Positions 44,935 through 54,638 are shown, numbered from the stretch's first letter. The stretch: 64,000 bases of DNA from Corynebacterium pilosum DSM 20521 = CIP 103422 (GCF_000373805.1 NZ_KB892467.1:113210-177209); one strand, 5' to 3'. Made by a program: numbers and translations. The notes: generated from the letters alone by a model not told the origin.

Positions 44935-44973
44935 TAGACAGGTCGGTCTCATAGCGCTAGACTTCAGCGTCTA
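44935..44973. promoter_or_regulatory. Tandem McbR operators upstream of metQNI
   Basis: TAGAC-TTCAGC-GTCTA at 44958-44973 is a perfect match to the C. glutamicum McbR operator TAGAC-n6-GTCTA. TAGAC-AGGTCG-GTCTC at 44935-44950 matches 9 of 10 defined bases. Their centres are 23 bp apart and the array ends 31 bases before the metQ ATG. McbR is the repressor of sulfur and methionine genes, responding to S-adenosylhomocysteine. Confidence 0.9.
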
Positions 44974-45004
44974 GTACATGAAATTTTGAGGAACTGGAGA
45001 CCCC

Positions 45005-45829
45005 ATGAAGATCTTTTCGCGCGCGGCAACAGCCATCGTCGCTGCTTCGCTCAGCCTTGGATTAGCGTCGTGCTCGTCGTCGGAAAGCGATGACCAGACC
45101 ATCCGCGTCGGCACCTCGCCTGGCCCCTACTCTGTCCTCTTCCAAGACGGGATCGATCCGATCCTCTCTGAACAGGGCTACACCATCGAATACACCGAGT
45201 TCTCGGACCTGCAGCAGGCCACCACGGCCGTTGCCGAAGGTTCTGTTGACCTCAACGTGGACCAGCACTCCGCGTACACGGGCGTTTTCAACGAGGAGAC
45301 CGGATCGGACCTGATCAACTTCACTGAGATCCCCACCGTCCCTGCAGGCCTGTACTCGGAGCGCCATGATTCCCTCGACGCGGTCGCCGACGGCCAGACC
45401 GTTGCCGTGCCCATCGACGCATCCAACCTTTCGCGCGCACTAAACATGCTGGCGGAGGCAGGCTGGATCACCCTCAACCCAGACGCGGACCCAGCCCTGC
45501 TGTCGGTCAACGACATCCAGGACAACCCGCACAACCTGTCGATCGAGCCGATGGATTCCGCGACCATCCCGCGCGCCCTGCCGGACATCGACTGGGGCGT
45601 TATCCCTGGCTCCATGTCCTTCGCATCGCAGGTGGATCCGAACCTGCAGCTCTTCCAGGAGACCTTGCGCCCCGAGCTGATCCTCGCCGCCGTCACCCGC
45701 GCCGAGGAAGAGGACTCGGAATGGGTCCAGGCCGTCTCGGATGCGTACCGCAACGAAGAGTTCCTGCAGTTCGTGGAGGAAGAAAACGTCAACGATTACT
45801 GGTTCATCCCAGAGTCCTTGAAGGGATAG
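45005..45829 (+). CDS. metQ: Methionine ABC transporter substrate-binding lipoprotein
   Basis: Captures methionine outside the membrane and delivers it to MetNI. The 274-residue protein has a lipoprotein signal peptide with lipobox LASC (Cys near residue 23) and an NlpA-type binding domain: IRVGTSPGPYSVLF, EYTEFSDLQQATTAVAEGSVDLNVDQHSAY, and VAVPIDASNLSRALNML. It is first in metQNI, a gene order with the binding protein leading. Two McbR-type operators lie just upstream, so repression when methionine and its derivatives are abundant is expected. Confidence 0.95.
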   Translation: MKIFSRAATAIVAASLSLGLASCSSSESDDQTIRVGTSPGPYSVLFQDGIDPILSEQGYTIEYTEFSDLQQATTAVAEGSVDLNVDQHSAYTGVFNEETGSDLINFTEIPTVPAGLYSERHDSLDAVADGQTVAVPIDASNLSRALNMLAEAGWITLNPDADPALLSVNDIQDNPHNLSIEPMDSATIPRALPDIDWGVIPGSMSFASQVDPNLQLFQETLRPELILAAVTRAEEEDSEWVQAVSDAYRNEEFLQFVEEENVNDYWFIPESLKG

Positions 45830-45833
45830 TTTT

Positions 45834-46859
45834 ATGGCTGAAGCGGCTGTGTCCTTCCGCGACATTTCACGCGTCTACGGCGGCGGCGACCAGCAGATCG
45901 TCGCGCTGGATTCCATCACTTTCGACGTGCCCGCCGGCTCCATCTACGGGGTCGTTGGCACCTCCGGTGCTGGTAAGTCGACTCTGCTGCGCACCGCCAA
46001 TGGTTTGGAAACGCCGTCGTCTGGCGAGGTCAGCGTCCTGGGCCGGCAGCCAGCCGAGCTTTCCGACGCTCACCTGCGCGAATTACGCCGCGAAGTAGGC
46101 ATGATTTTCCAGCACTATAACCTGCTAAATTCACGCACCGTCGCCGATAACGTGGCGATGCCCCTGGTGCTGGCAAAAACTCCGCGCGAGGAGATCAACC
46201 GCCGCGTCACCGAGGCCCTGGAACGGGTGGGGTTGGCCGATCGCGCCAACCACCGCCCGCGCCAGCTGTCGGGCGGGCAGCGCCAACGCGTCGGCATCGC
46301 GCGGTCCCTGGTGACCAACCCGAAGGTACTGCTGTGCGACGAACCCACCAGTGCCCTCGACCCGTTGACCACCTCCCAGATCCTGGATCTGTTGACCGAC
46401 ATCAATGAGGACCTCGGGCTGACCATCGTGATCATCACCCACCAGATGGACGTGGTGGCCCGGATCGCGGACTATGTCGCCGTCCTCGAGCAGGGCAGGC
46501 TGATCGAAAATGGCCCGGTCGAGCAGATCTTTGCGCAACCTCAGGCCGCCCTGACACGCCGCTTCATCGAGACGGTCGTGCCGCAGCGCTTGCCGGAGCC
46601 CGTCGTCGATGAGCTACGCCGCGCCCGCCCCGACACTCTCGTGCGCGTGGTCCATACCGGCGGGGCCGCTCGCACCCTGATCCCCGACCTGCAGCGCCTC
46701 GGCGTCACCGTCAACCTCTACCAGGCATCCGACGCCCCACTGCGGCGCACAACGGTCGGCACGATGGTGCTCGGGTTGGATGGGCAACGCACGCTTATCG
46801 ACGAAGCGCTCGCCCATATTGCTGACACGGAAGGACTCAACGCGGAGGTGCTGCCATGA
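45834..46859 (+). CDS. metN: Methionine ABC transporter ATP-binding protein
   Basis: ATPase of the methionine importer. The 341-residue protein has Walker A GTSGAGKST near residue 40, signature LSGGQRQRVGIARS, Walker B VLLCDEPTSALD and the switch IITHQMD. After residue 250 comes the C-terminal NIL (ACT-like) domain, which in E. coli MetN binds methionine and gives transinhibition. It starts four bases after metQ and overlaps metI by four bases (ATGA). Confidence 0.95.
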   Translation: MAEAAVSFRDISRVYGGGDQQIVALDSITFDVPAGSIYGVVGTSGAGKSTLLRTANGLETPSSGEVSVLGRQPAELSDAHLRELRREVGMIFQHYNLLNSRTVADNVAMPLVLAKTPREEINRRVTEALERVGLADRANHRPRQLSGGQRQRVGIARSLVTNPKVLLCDEPTSALDPLTTSQILDLLTDINEDLGLTIVIITHQMDVVARIADYVAVLEQGRLIENGPVEQIFAQPQAALTRRFIETVVPQRLPEPVVDELRRARPDTLVRVVHTGGAARTLIPDLQRLGVTVNLYQASDAPLRRTTVGTMVLGLDGQRTLIDEALAHIADTEGLNAEVLP

Positions 46860-47530
46860 ACTGGATGGAAACGTTTAACACGCGCGTCAGCCCCCAGCAA
46901 TACCTCGATGCGGGCCTAGAAACCCTTTATATGGTCGGCATCGCGCTAGCGATCGGCTCGCTGCTGGGTATTCCGCTGGCGCTGATCTTGGTGATCTTCC
47001 GCCCCGGCGGCCTGCGCCCAAATCAGGTGATCTACTCAATCACCAACCTGGTGGTCAACATCATCCGCTCACTACCTTTTGTGATTCTGATGGTGGCCAT
47101 CGTTCCGCTGACCCGCGCGATCACGGGCACGTCGATCGGCACCACCGCAGCACTGGTCCCCCTGACCATCTACATTGCGCCTTTCATCGCGCGGCTGATT
47201 GAGCAGTCCCTCCTCGAGGTCGACCACGGCATCATCGAGGCGGCCGAGTCCATGGGCGCAACACTGTGGCAAACCATTCGCTACTTCATGCTGCCGGAGG
47301 CCCGCGCCTCCATCATCCTGGCGCTCACGACCTCGACCATCGGCCTGATTTCGGCGACCGCCATGGCCGGCTATATCGGCGGCGGTGGCGTCGGCGACTT
47401 GGCCTTGAGCTACGGCTACCAGCAGTTCGACACCTTCGCGATGTTGGTCACCGTGATCATCTTGATCATCGTCGTCCAAGGCATCCAGTCGCTGGGCAAC
47501 TGGCTGGCCCGCCGCGCTCGCGACGCCTAA
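46856..47530 (+). CDS. metI: Methionine ABC transporter permease
   Basis: Membrane subunit forming the methionine channel as a dimer. The 224-residue protein has five hydrophobic helices, and the EAA loop that contacts MetN reads IIEAAESMGATLWQTIRYFMLPEA. It overlaps metN by four bases and is last in the operon, followed by a bidirectional terminator shared with the convergent nrdE. Confidence 0.95.
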   Translation: MNWMETFNTRVSPQQYLDAGLETLYMVGIALAIGSLLGIPLALILVIFRPGGLRPNQVIYSITNLVVNIIRSLPFVILMVAIVPLTRAITGTSIGTTAALVPLTIYIAPFIARLIEQSLLEVDHGIIEAAESMGATLWQTIRYFMLPEARASIILALTTSTIGLISATAMAGYIGGGGVGDLALSYGYQQFDTFAMLVTVIILIIVVQGIQSLGNWLARRARDA

Positions 47531-47549
47531 GTTCGCTTCACGACGAGGA

Positions 47550-47589
47550 AACCCCTCGCTTCCAGTTCATCTTCTGGAGGCGAGGGGTT
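47550..47589. terminator. Bidirectional terminator between metI and nrdE
   Basis: AACCCCTCGC (47550-47559) pairs with GCGAGGGGTT (47580-47589), with an inner TCCAG / CTGGA extension. It lies 19 bases after the metI stop and 21 bases from the nrdE stop. Confidence 0.88.
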
Positions 47590-47610
47590 AATCGTCGTTA
47601 TGCCTGCTTC

Positions 47611-49776
47611 TTAGAGCATGCAGGACACGCAACCCTCAATCTCAGTGCCGGCGAGCGCCATCTGACGCAGGCGGATGTAATAGAGGGACTTGATGCCCTT
47701 CGTCCACGCGTAGATCTGGGCGCGGTTGATGTCGCGGGTGGTCACCGTGTCCTTGAAGAACAAGGTGAGCGACAGGCCCTGGTCGACGTACTTGGTGGCT
47801 ACCGCATAGGTGTCGATGACCTTCTCATAGCCGATCTCGTAGGCGTCGTCGAAGTATTCGCCGTTCTCATTATCCAGGTGAGGTGCCGGGTAGTAAACGC
47901 GCCCGATCTTGCCTTCCTTGCGGATCTCGATCTTGGACGCGATCGGGTGGATCGAAGAAGTCGAGTTGTTGATATAGGAAATCGAACCAGTCGGAGGTAC
48001 CGCCTGCAGGTAACGGTTGTAGATGCCGTCACGCATGACGTCTTCCTTCAGCTGCGCCCAGTCCTGCTCGGTCGGGATCTGGGCCGTGGAGTTCGCGAAC
48101 AGCTCCTTGACCTTGTCGGTGGTCGGCTGGAAGTCAGCAGGGTTGTAGCGGTCGAAGAACTCACCGGTGGCGTACTCGGACTTATCGAAGTCCTTGAACC
48201 TCTCCCCCGTCTCCACCGCGATCTTGTGCGACGCCTTGATCGACTCGTACATCACCGTAGCGAAATAGGCGTTGGTGAAGTCCAGCCCTTCCTCGGAGCC
48301 GTAGTGGATGTGCTCGCGGCCAAGGTAGCCGTGCAGGTTCATCTGGCCCAGGCCGATGGCGTGGGAAGCGTCGTTGCCCTCACGGATCGACGGCACAGAA
48401 TCAATCGAAGTCTGGTCCGCCACCGAGGTCAGCCCGCGGATCGCGGTCTCGATCGTGCGGGAGAAATCCGTGGAATCCATAGTCATCGCAATATTGAGCG
48501 AGCCCAGGTTGCACGAGATATCCTCGCCGATCGTCTCGTAGGTTAGGTCGTCGTTCAGCGCCGACGGGGAGTTCACCTGCAGAATCTCGGAGCAGAGGTT
48601 CGACATGTTGATCCGGCCCGTCTTGACCGGGTTGGCCTCGTTCGCGGTGTCCTCGAACATGATGTACGGGTAACCGGACTCGAACTGGATCTCCGCGATC
48701 GTCTGGAAGAACTGGCGCGCGTTGATCTTCGTCTTGCGGATGCGTGGATCTTCCACCATCTCCTCGTACTTCTCGGTCACCGAGATGTCCGCGAAAGGCA
48801 CACCGTAGATGCGCTCAACATCGTACGGGGAGAACAGGTACATGTCGTCATTACGCTTGGCCAGCTCAAAGGTGATGTCCGGGATGACCACGCCCAGCGA
48901 GAGAGTCTTGATGCGGATCTTCTCATCAGCGTTCTCACGCTTGGTATCCAAAAAGCTCAAAATATCTGGGTGGTGTGCGTTGAGGTACACAGCACCAGCG
49001 CCCTGACGCGCGCCCAGCTGGTTGGCGTAGGAGAAAGAGTCCTCTAACAGCTTCATCACGGGGATCACGCCGGAAGACTGGTTCTCGATGTGCTTAATCG
49101 GCGCACCGGACTCGCGGATATTGCTGAGCAGCAAAGCAACGCCACCGCCGCGCTTCGACAGCTGCAGCGAGGAGTTAATTGCGCGACCGATCGACTCCAT
49201 ATTGTCCTCAATACGCAGGAGGAAGCAGGACACGAGCTCGCCGCGCTGCGCCTTACCGGCATTCAAGAACGTCGGGGTCGCCGGCTGGAAACGGCCGGTC
49301 ATAATCTCGTCGACAAGCGCCGACGCTAGATCCTCATTACCGCGCGCCAAGAACAGCGCCGTCATCGAGACGCGGTCTTCGAAACGCTCCAAGTAACGCT
49401 TCCCGTCGAAGGTCTTCAGCGTGTAGGAAGTGTAGTACTTGTACGCGCCCAGGAAGGTCTTGAACCGGAACTTGAAGGCGTAGGCGCGTTTGAAGGTCTC
49501 CTTGACGAAGTCCCAGTCATACTGCTCGACAACCTCGGGCTCGTAGTACTTGTTGTCGATCAGGTACTTCATCTTCTCTTCCAAGTCATGGAAGTAGACG
49601 GTGTTCTGGTTAACGTGCTGCAGGAAAAACTGGTTAGCTGCCTCACGGTCCTTATCGAACTGAATCTGGCCGTTCTCGTCGTACAGGTTCAGCAGAGCGT
49701 TAAGTGTGTGGTAATCCAGCTGGTCCTTCGGATTCGCGGGTTCAGCAACATTCTTACCAAGAGTGGGGGAAGACAA
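47611..49776 (-). CDS. nrdE: Class Ib ribonucleoside-diphosphate reductase large subunit NrdE
   Basis: Catalytic subunit that reduces NDPs to dNDPs under aerobic conditions. The 721-residue protein has the class I core: [22 protein letters not shown] with the first active-site Cys, NLCSEILQ with the radical Cys/Asn/Glu loop, [18 protein letters not shown], and the C-terminal swinging-arm pair CVSCML that is re-reduced by NrdH. It is 70 bases downstream of nrdI. nrdF lies separately 4 kb away. The small class Ib N-terminus lacks a full ATP cone. Confidence 0.97.
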   Translation of the reverse strand: MSSPTLGKNVAEPANPKDQLDYHTLNALLNLYDENGQIQFDKDREAANQFFLQHVNQNTVYFHDLEEKMKYLIDNKYYEPEVVEQYDWDFVKETFKRAYAFKFRFKTFLGAYKYYTSYTLKTFDGKRYLERFEDRVSMTALFLARGNEDLASALVDEIMTGRFQPATPTFLNAGKAQRGELVSCFLLRIEDNMESIGRAINSSLQLSKRGGGVALLLSNIRESGAPIKHIENQSSGVIPVMKLLEDSFSYANQLGARQGAGAVYLNAHHPDILSFLDTKRENADEKIRIKTLSLGVVIPDITFELAKRNDDMYLFSPYDVERIYGVPFADISVTEKYEEMVEDPRIRKTKINARQFFQTIAEIQFESGYPYIMFEDTANEANPVKTGRINMSNLCSEILQVNSPSALNDDLTYETIGEDISCNLGSLNIAMTMDSTDFSRTIETAIRGLTSVADQTSIDSVPSIREGNDASHAIGLGQMNLHGYLGREHIHYGSEEGLDFTNAYFATVMYESIKASHKIAVETGERFKDFDKSEYATGEFFDRYNPADFQPTTDKVKELFANSTAQIPTEQDWAQLKEDVMRDGIYNRYLQAVPPTGSISYINNSTSSIHPIASKIEIRKEGKIGRVYYPAPHLDNENGEYFDDAYEIGYEKVIDTYAVATKYVDQGLSLTLFFKDTVTTRDINRAQIYAWTKGIKSLYYIRLRQMALAGTEIEGCVSCML

Positions 49777-49846
49777 ATTGGGGTGGCCTTTCTAAACGGA
49801 AAATTATCGGATGGATATCTGCACTACTTATGAAATTATTTTTAAG

Positions 49847-50383
49847 TCAGTTGCGAACCCGATTGTCGTAGCGAGCGCGCAATCGCGCAAGGGTGTCCGC
49901 CTTTTCCTGCTCTTTCTTCGCCTGCTCGGCGCGAACGGCGTCCAGCTCGGTCGGATCCATGGGTTGCAGGCCCAGCCGCTCAGCGTTGTCGATGAGCTCA
50001 TCGCGGACCCGTTCCACATCCTCCGGCATACCCAGCAGCTCGAAGCGGTAGAGGTACGGCACCTTGCACTTCTGGGAGATCACATCGCCCGCGATGCAGT
50101 AGTCGGGACCGAAGTTGGAGTTACCCGCCGCGATCACCCCGCGGATCAGGCTGCGGTTGTGTTCGTTGTTCAGGAAGCGGATGACTTGCTTGGGCACCGG
50201 CCGGGTGTTCTGGTGGCTGATGGATGCTCCGCCACCGTAGGTTGGGCAGATCAGCACATAAGGCTCATCCACGATCAACGGCTCATCGGAGCGGTATAGG
50301 GGAATTCTTTTGCTTGGTAGGCCAAGCTTGTCGACGAACCGACGAGTGTTCTCCGTAACAGAGGAGAAATACACGACGAGCAC
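49847..50383 (-). CDS. nrdI: Ribonucleotide reductase flavodoxin NrdI
   Basis: Flavodoxin that supplies superoxide/peroxide for assembling the dimanganese-tyrosyl cofactor of NrdF. The 178-residue protein begins at GTG 50383 ([20 protein letters not shown], the FMN phosphate loop) and has PTYGGG and [12 protein letters not shown] for the flavin ring. Beyond the usual 140-residue core it has a charged C-terminal helix of about 35 residues ([20 protein letters not shown]). It is separated from nrdH by a terminator-like hairpin and from nrdE by 70 bases. Confidence 0.95.
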   Translation of the reverse strand: MLVVYFSSVTENTRRFVDKLGLPSKRIPLYRSDEPLIVDEPYVLICPTYGGGASISHQNTRPVPKQVIRFLNNEHNRSLIRGVIAAGNSNFGPDYCIAGDVISQKCKVPYLYRFELLGMPEDVERVRDELIDNAERLGLQPMDPTELDAVRAEQAKKEQEKADTLARLRARYDNRVRN

Positions 50384-50424
50384 GAACGACTCACGTCCCT
50401 TCTAAAAGTGATGCAATAAAGAAA

Positions 50425-50454
50425 AGCCACCGAAAGTCGAGGGGGATCGGTGGC
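50425..50454 (-). terminator. Terminator-like hairpin between nrdH and nrdI
   Basis: Read leftwards, GCCACCGA (50454-50447) pairs with TCGGTGGC (50432-50425) around CCCCCTCGACTTT, followed by TTTTCTTTATT. It stands inside what is usually an nrdHIE operon. Confidence 0.8.
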
Positions 50455-50532
50455 CTTAAAGCTGCAGAGAGAGACGCTGCTCAGACTGGGGTTCCGCGCG
50501 TTGCGGCCGGCCTGTGCAGCGGAGGTGGTGCG

Positions 50533-50766
50533 CTACGCCGCCTGCTCAGCGAGACCGCGGATGCGATCTGGGCGGAAACCGGACCAGTGCTCACCATTAA
50601 CCTCAACCACAGGTGCTTGGAGGTGGCCCAGAGCCAGGACGTAGTCGCGTGCCTCATCATCCATGCTGATGTCGACGAGGGTGTAGTCCAATCCGGCCTT
50701 GTCGAGGGCCTTGGTGGTGAAGTTGCATTGCATGCAAGCTGGCTTGGTGTACACGGTGATGGACAT
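50533..50766 (-). CDS. nrdH: Glutaredoxin-like protein NrdH
   Basis: Small redoxin that reduces NrdE, itself reduced by thioredoxin reductase. The 77-residue protein has the active site CMQC in YTKPACMQCNFT and the NrdH C-terminal signature WSGFRPDRI. The ATG at 50766 has AAGGGGA 5 bases upstream; the frame is open beyond it, but homologues start here. Two palindromes resembling NrdR boxes lie 130-200 bases upstream, and a hairpin terminator follows before nrdI. Confidence 0.96.
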   Translation of the reverse strand: MSITVYTKPACMQCNFTTKALDKAGLDYTLVDISMDDEARDYVLALGHLQAPVVEVNGEHWSGFRPDRIRGLAEQAA

Positions 50767-50896
50767 GGAATCCCCTTCTTCGAAACTCTCTCCGTCAACA
50801 CCGCTTTGGGTGGCGGCGTGGCGAACATTTTTAACTTGGCCCCTGTTCGGGGCGACACCACAAAACCCTATACTTTGTGCCACCTTTAAGCAACTG

Positions 50897-50964
50897 ACAC
50901 TACATGTAGTAGTTACAGGTGTGGAATTCCCAGGATGGGACGAACAGATCACCTACATGTAGTT
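50897..50964. promoter_or_regulatory. Candidate NrdR boxes upstream of nrdH
   Basis: ACACTACATGTAGTAG (50897-50912) matches 12 of 14 defined bases of the NrdR-box pattern. The same ten-base palindrome CTACATGTAG recurs at 50953-50962, 53 bp away, about five helical turns. A possible leftward promoter (TTGCTT, then TATAGG near 50868) lies between the first box and nrdH. NrdR represses ribonucleotide reductase genes when dATP is plentiful. Confidence 0.65.
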
Positions 50965-51126
50965 CGCACCCGGACGGTCTTCACTTCGGCCGGAATGACA
51001 TCGCTGACATTTGAGCTGCACCGTCAATTATTATTCACTTATCCTTAACCTGCTCGTCGATTCAGCCCTCCCCCATTTCGGGTGAGCACCGCCTGGACTC
51101 CACCGCCCGGCGCGCCCACCGATCCG

Positions 51127-51220
51127 CACACTGCTGGAACTGAAATGTTGGAACAGGGACATTTGGAGGCCTTGCAGCGCCAAAACCGCCCTGTTCCAAC
51201 AGTTGAGGTCCAACAGTGTG
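51127..51220. repeat. 94-bp nested inverted repeat between nrdH and rpmJ
   Basis: Inner arms TGTTGGAACAGGG (51146-51158) and CCCTGTTCCAACA (51189-51201) are perfect 13-base complements around a 30-base loop. Outer arms CACACTG-c-TGGA (from 51127) and TCCA-a-CAGTGTG (to 51220) pair with one mismatch. Together they could fold into one long hairpin. There is no T-run and no open frame with coding features. It could be a miniature mobile element, a structured RNA or a replication/nucleoid site. Confidence 0.7.
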
Positions 51221-51279
51221 GCTCAGCGCCAGTGGCCCGGCGGTAGCACGAAGGAGTCCGAACACTCCCAGAAAACACT

Positions 51280-51322
51280 TCTGCCCCAAACACCACTCCA
51301 CTAAGGGGGTGCCTGGGGCAGA
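51280..51322 (-). terminator. Hairpin downstream of rpmJ
   Basis: TCTGCCCCA (51280-51288) is complementary to TGGGGCAGA (51314-51322), with a further CACC/GGTG-type pairing inside. Read leftwards it is followed by AGTGTTTTC. It lies 22 bases after the rpmJ stop. Confidence 0.65.
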
Positions 51323-51343
51323 GGACAGAGTTTCCTGCGCTAT

Positions 51344-51466
51344 TTAGCCCTGACGAGCCTTGAAGCGTGGATCCTTCTTGTTGATCACGTAAAGCTTGCC
51401 GCGACGGCGCACAACCTGAGCGCCCGGCTTGTTCTTCAGCGACCGAAGTGAATTGCGGACCTTCAT
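51344..51466 (-). CDS. rpmJ: Ribosomal protein bL36, cysteine-free paralogue
   Basis: A 40-residue basic protein of the large ribosomal subunit, [19 protein letters not shown] onward, with [21 protein letters not shown] in two halves of the usual L36 fold. None of the zinc-binding Cys/His of the standard 37-residue L36 is present, so this is the zinc-independent (C-minus) form, often induced by zinc starvation. AGAAAGGAG precedes the ATG at 7 bases. It stands alone, outside the ribosomal protein operons, next to nrdH as in other corynebacteria. Confidence 0.93.
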   Translation of the reverse strand: MKVRNSLRSLKNKPGAQVVRRRGKLYVINKKDPRFKARQG

Positions 51467-51623
51467 CGGGCGCTCCTTTCTATCGACAGTGAATAAGTAA
51501 TGGGCTGCCACCTCAGTGAGGGGCCTCCCGCACCGACCAGCCAGAACATGACTAGTCGTGACACGAGGGATCATATTACCCGACCGCCCGGCCAGAACCA
51601 AACCTGTCCCGGCTCCACTAGAG

Positions 51624-53006
51624 CTAGGAGGCCTTAGAGTACTTGCGCTCCAGCTCGTGGCTGACGTCCTCCAGGCTGCGCCCCATCGTCTCGGGCACCA
51701 TCGTACGCACGAAGCCAAGAGCAACAAGACCGAGCACCGCGAACATGACAAACGTGTTTGTCGCACCCAGGGACTCCACCAGAGGCAGGAAGAATTGGGC
51801 GACTGCCCAGTTGGCCGACCACAGCGCCAAACCCGCAAGCCCCATTCCAAGGCCACGAATCTGGGTGGGCACCAGCTCCGAGATGAGCAGCCACGTCGTC
51901 GGCGACACCGCCGCCTGCTGGGAGGCGATGAAGAACGCCATCAGCGCCAGCGACACCAGCGCCAACGTCGTATTACCCTGTGCTGCCCCATACACCGGCG
52001 CCAAGATCGCCAGCGCCACTACATTGCCGACCAGGCCGATGGTCAGCAGCCTCTTGCGCCCGATGCGGTCAATCACCTGCAGGCCCACCCAGCAGGCCAC
52101 AACAGACACCAAACCGATCACGATCGAGGTGTAGACCGAGTTCTGCGTCGACAAGCCCACTTGGTTCATCATCGTCGGCGCGAAGTAGACGATCGCATTC
52201 ACGCCCGTGATCTGCTGCGTCACACCCAGCAAGGCGGCAACCACGACGGTAATCCGCAGCCAGCGATGAGAGCGCAGGCGGCTCCACTGCCCTTGTTGCG
52301 CCTGACGCTCAGCCGCATCCTGCTCGCTGATCTCGGTAAGTTCCGCCAAGTCCATCCCGGAACGCGTTGCGGTGGCGCGGGCTTCGTCGATACGCCCCTT
52401 GCGCGCAAGCCACACCGGGGTATCAGGGAGGAAGAACATCCCGACGGTCAGGATGAGACCCGGAACGGCCGCGAGCCCCAGCATCAGCTGCCAGTTCTCC
52501 GTCGGCGCGAGCAAAGAATTCACCAGGTAGGCGGCGAGCTGGCCCACCACGATCATGAAGGTGTTCAGGGAGACCATCTTGCCGCGCACTTTCGCCGGCA
52601 CCATCTCCGAGATATACATCGGCGCGACAATACTGACTGCGCCCACCGCGACGCCGAGCAGGGTGCGTGCCGACGAAAGCATCAGCACCGATCCCGAAAC
52701 GGCACACCAGAGGGAACCAACGATGAAGATGATGCCGCCCACCATCAACGTGGCGCGGCGCCCGATCCGGTCCGCGATCGTCGAACCGGTCAAAGCGCCG
52801 ACAGCTGCGCCGACCAACAACATGGAGGTGACCATGCCCTCTTCGGCGGCCGACATGCCGAACTCGGGGCTGACGAAGAGCAAAGCGCCGCTCATCACGC
52901 CGGTGTCATAACCAAAAAGGAGGCCGGCGAAGGCGGCGATTCCAGCGACGGTGCGCACGAAGCGTTTTTGCTGGTCTGTTGTGGGGGTGGATCTGGCTGT
53001 ACTCAT
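51624..53006 (-). CDS. Sugar-porter-family MFS transporter
   Basis: Proton-linked sugar or polyol importer with twelve helices, 460 residues. Family signatures are [17 protein letters not shown] in helix 1, DRIGRRATL in loop 2-3, [25 protein letters not shown] at the end of helix 6, [14 protein letters not shown] in helix 7, DRIGRKRLL in loop 8-9 and [11 protein letters not shown] at the C-terminus. It resembles the myo-inositol transporters IolT of C. glutamicum, but the substrate cannot be assigned. The start MSTARSTP at 53006 is used; the frame continues upstream into the nadE promoter. It is divergent from nadE, 34 bases apart. Confidence 0.9.
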   Translation of the reverse strand: MSTARSTPTTDQQKRFVRTVAGIAAFAGLLFGYDTGVMSGALLFVSPEFGMSAAEEGMVTSMLLVGAAVGALTGSTIADRIGRRATLMVGGIIFIVGSLWCAVSGSVLMLSSARTLLGVAVGAVSIVAPMYISEMVPAKVRGKMVSLNTFMIVVGQLAAYLVNSLLAPTENWQLMLGLAAVPGLILTVGMFFLPDTPVWLARKGRIDEARATATRSGMDLAELTEISEQDAAERQAQQGQWSRLRSHRWLRITVVVAALLGVTQQITGVNAIVYFAPTMMNQVGLSTQNSVYTSIVIGLVSVVACWVGLQVIDRIGRKRLLTIGLVGNVVALAILAPVYGAAQGNTTLALVSLALMAFFIASQQAAVSPTTWLLISELVPTQIRGLGMGLAGLALWSANWAVAQFFLPLVESLGATNTFVMFAVLGLVALGFVRTMVPETMGRSLEDVSHELERKYSKAS

Positions 53007-53040
53007 ACGCACATCTTGGCCTTTAACTACGATGGTTGTC

Positions 53041-53877
53041 ATGTCTCTCCCCGGCGATGAAACCCAGAAATCCATCATCAAAGCGCTGGTCACACGGTCC
53101 TTGATCGATCCAGCTGAAGAGGTGGATAAACGTATCACTTTTTTGGTGGATTACTTGGAGGCCACCGGAGCCGCGGGCTACGTCCTCGGCATTTCCGGCG
53201 GCCAGGACTCCACCCTGGCTGGCAAACTTGCGCAGCTGGCCGTCGAAAAGCGCCGCGAAAACGGGCATGATGCCACGTTTTGGGCAGTGCGCCTGCCCCA
53301 CGGCATCCAATCCGACGAAGACGACGCTCAGGCAGCCCTCGAGTTCATCCAGCCGGATCGGCGCCTCACCGTGAACATCGCCCCAGCCACCGCGGAGATG
53401 AATGCTGCGGTGTCCGAATCGCTCGGCGTGGAACAGCTCGGAGACTTCAACAATGGCAATGTGAAAGCTCGCCAACGCATGATCGCGCAGTACGCCATCG
53501 CCGGCGAAGTGGGCGCGCTAGTGATCGGCTCTGACCACGCCGCTGAAAACCTCACCGGATTCTTCACCAAACACGGCGACGGCGCAGCAGACCTAGTCCC
53601 CCTCGCCGGCCTGACCAAGCGCCAAGGCGCCCAACTCCTCCAACACCTAGACTGCCCACCGGCACTCTACGAGAAGGTGCCCACCGCCGACCTCGAGGAT
53701 GACCGCCCGACGCTTCCCGACGAAGAGGCCCTCGGCATTACGTATCAGGCTATCGACGATTACCTCGAAGGCCTCCCCGTCAGCGACACCGACCGGGCCC
53801 GGATCGAGGAACTATGGGCCAAAGGCCAGCACAAACGCCACCTGCCACCTGGCCCCAATGACACCTGGTGGCGCTAG
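53041..53877 (+). CDS. nadE: NH3-dependent NAD+ synthetase
   Basis: Converts nicotinate adenine dinucleotide to NAD with ATP and ammonia. The 278-residue protein has the ATP pyrophosphatase loop [14 protein letters not shown] near residue 48, [41 protein letters not shown] and the C-terminal [10 protein letters not shown]. It lacks the glutaminase domain, so it uses free ammonia. An ATG three codons earlier (53032) is possible and would suit a leaderless transcript. It overlaps the convergent fructosamine-kinase gene by four bases. Confidence 0.95.
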   Translation: MSLPGDETQKSIIKALVTRSLIDPAEEVDKRITFLVDYLEATGAAGYVLGISGGQDSTLAGKLAQLAVEKRRENGHDATFWAVRLPHGIQSDEDDAQAALEFIQPDRRLTVNIAPATAEMNAAVSESLGVEQLGDFNNGNVKARQRMIAQYAIAGEVGALVIGSDHAAENLTGFFTKHGDGAADLVPLAGLTKRQGAQLLQHLDCPPALYEKVPTADLEDDRPTLPDEEALGITYQAIDDYLEGLPVSDTDRARIEELWAKGQHKRHLPPGPNDTWWR

Positions 53878-54638
53878 CCCTCCAGCAGATTCATGGTCGC
53901 CTCAGCGGCCTGAACTAGGTCAAAAGCATAGGAACGGCCGTGGGTCTGCGTGTGCACCGCCAACGGGTGCAGCTGATGCAGCGGAATCTGCTCACGCCAG
54001 CCCTCATCCAACGGAGACACGGACTCATAGCCGGCGATGATCTCTTCAAAAAATGGCGCACCAAACAGCGCCAACATGGCAAGATCCGTTAGAGCATGAC
54101 CACCGTGGGCAGCCGGGTCAATGAACCACGGGCCGTCGGCCGCAAACATCAGGTTGCCACTCCACAAGTCACCGTGGATGCGTGAGACCGCGACATCCTC
54201 GTCGGCACGCTCAATGGCCTCACATGCGCGCCGCACCGTGGCGAGGCCTTCGTCGGAAAGTGTGCCCCCAGCATTCGCCGCCTCGGCTGGGGGAAGCACG
54301 CGCTGGCGAGTATAGAACTCAGCCCACCGCTGCGTAGGCGTGCATTCCTGCTGGATGCGGCCGATGAAGTTCGGCCCATCCCAACCAGCGGGAGGTGCGC
54401 CGAAAGCCTCGGCCCCGCAGGCGTGGATCCGGGCGAGCTCTGCTCCGGCGGTGCGGGCCGCGTCTACGGTGGGGCGGCTGCGTCGGATCCGGGGAATGGT
54501 CAGCGTGTTGTTGGCCGCATCCACGTCGAGCACGTCGACGACTCGATCCGAGCCTTCCCTCAACCAGCGCAAGCCGGCTGCTTCTGCAGCGGCGGAGTCG
54601 GGGGCGGATCCTGTCTTAGTAAAAGTTTCGTTCCTCAT
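53874..54638 (-). CDS. Fructosamine kinase family protein
   Basis: A 254-residue small-molecule kinase of the fructosamine/ketosamine-3-kinase family, which phosphorylates ketoamine adducts of sugars with amino groups so that they break down. The catalytic loop [11 protein letters not shown] and the metal-binding [18 protein letters not shown] are intact; the N-terminal lobe is short. The start MRNETF at 54638 is preceded by a weak site. Bacterial members mainly act on low-molecular-weight ribulosamines or erythrulosamines, so protein repair is an inference. It is downstream of tRNA-Ala. Confidence 0.88.
   Translation of the reverse strand: MRNETFTKTGSAPDSAAAEAAGLRWLREGSDRVVDVLDVDAANNTLTIPRIRRSRPTVDAARTAGAELARIHACGAEAFGAPPAGWDGPNFIGRIQQECTPTQRWAEFYTRQRVLPPAEAANAGGTLSDEGLATVRRACEAIERADEDVAVSRIHGDLWSGNLMFAADGPWFIDPAAHGGHALTDLAMLALFGAPFFEEIIAGYESVSPLDEGWREQIPLHQLHPLAVHTQTHGRSYAFDLVQAAEATMNLLEG

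Noticed and set aside
44885..45004. SAM or methionine riboswitch before metQ
   Set aside because: The leader is short and is fully explained by the two McbR operators; no riboswitch stem pattern was seen.
51031..51301. Three overlapping leftward open frames of 60-83 codons across the inverted repeat
   Set aside because: They overlap one another in different frames, lack start signals and follow from the repeat's base composition.
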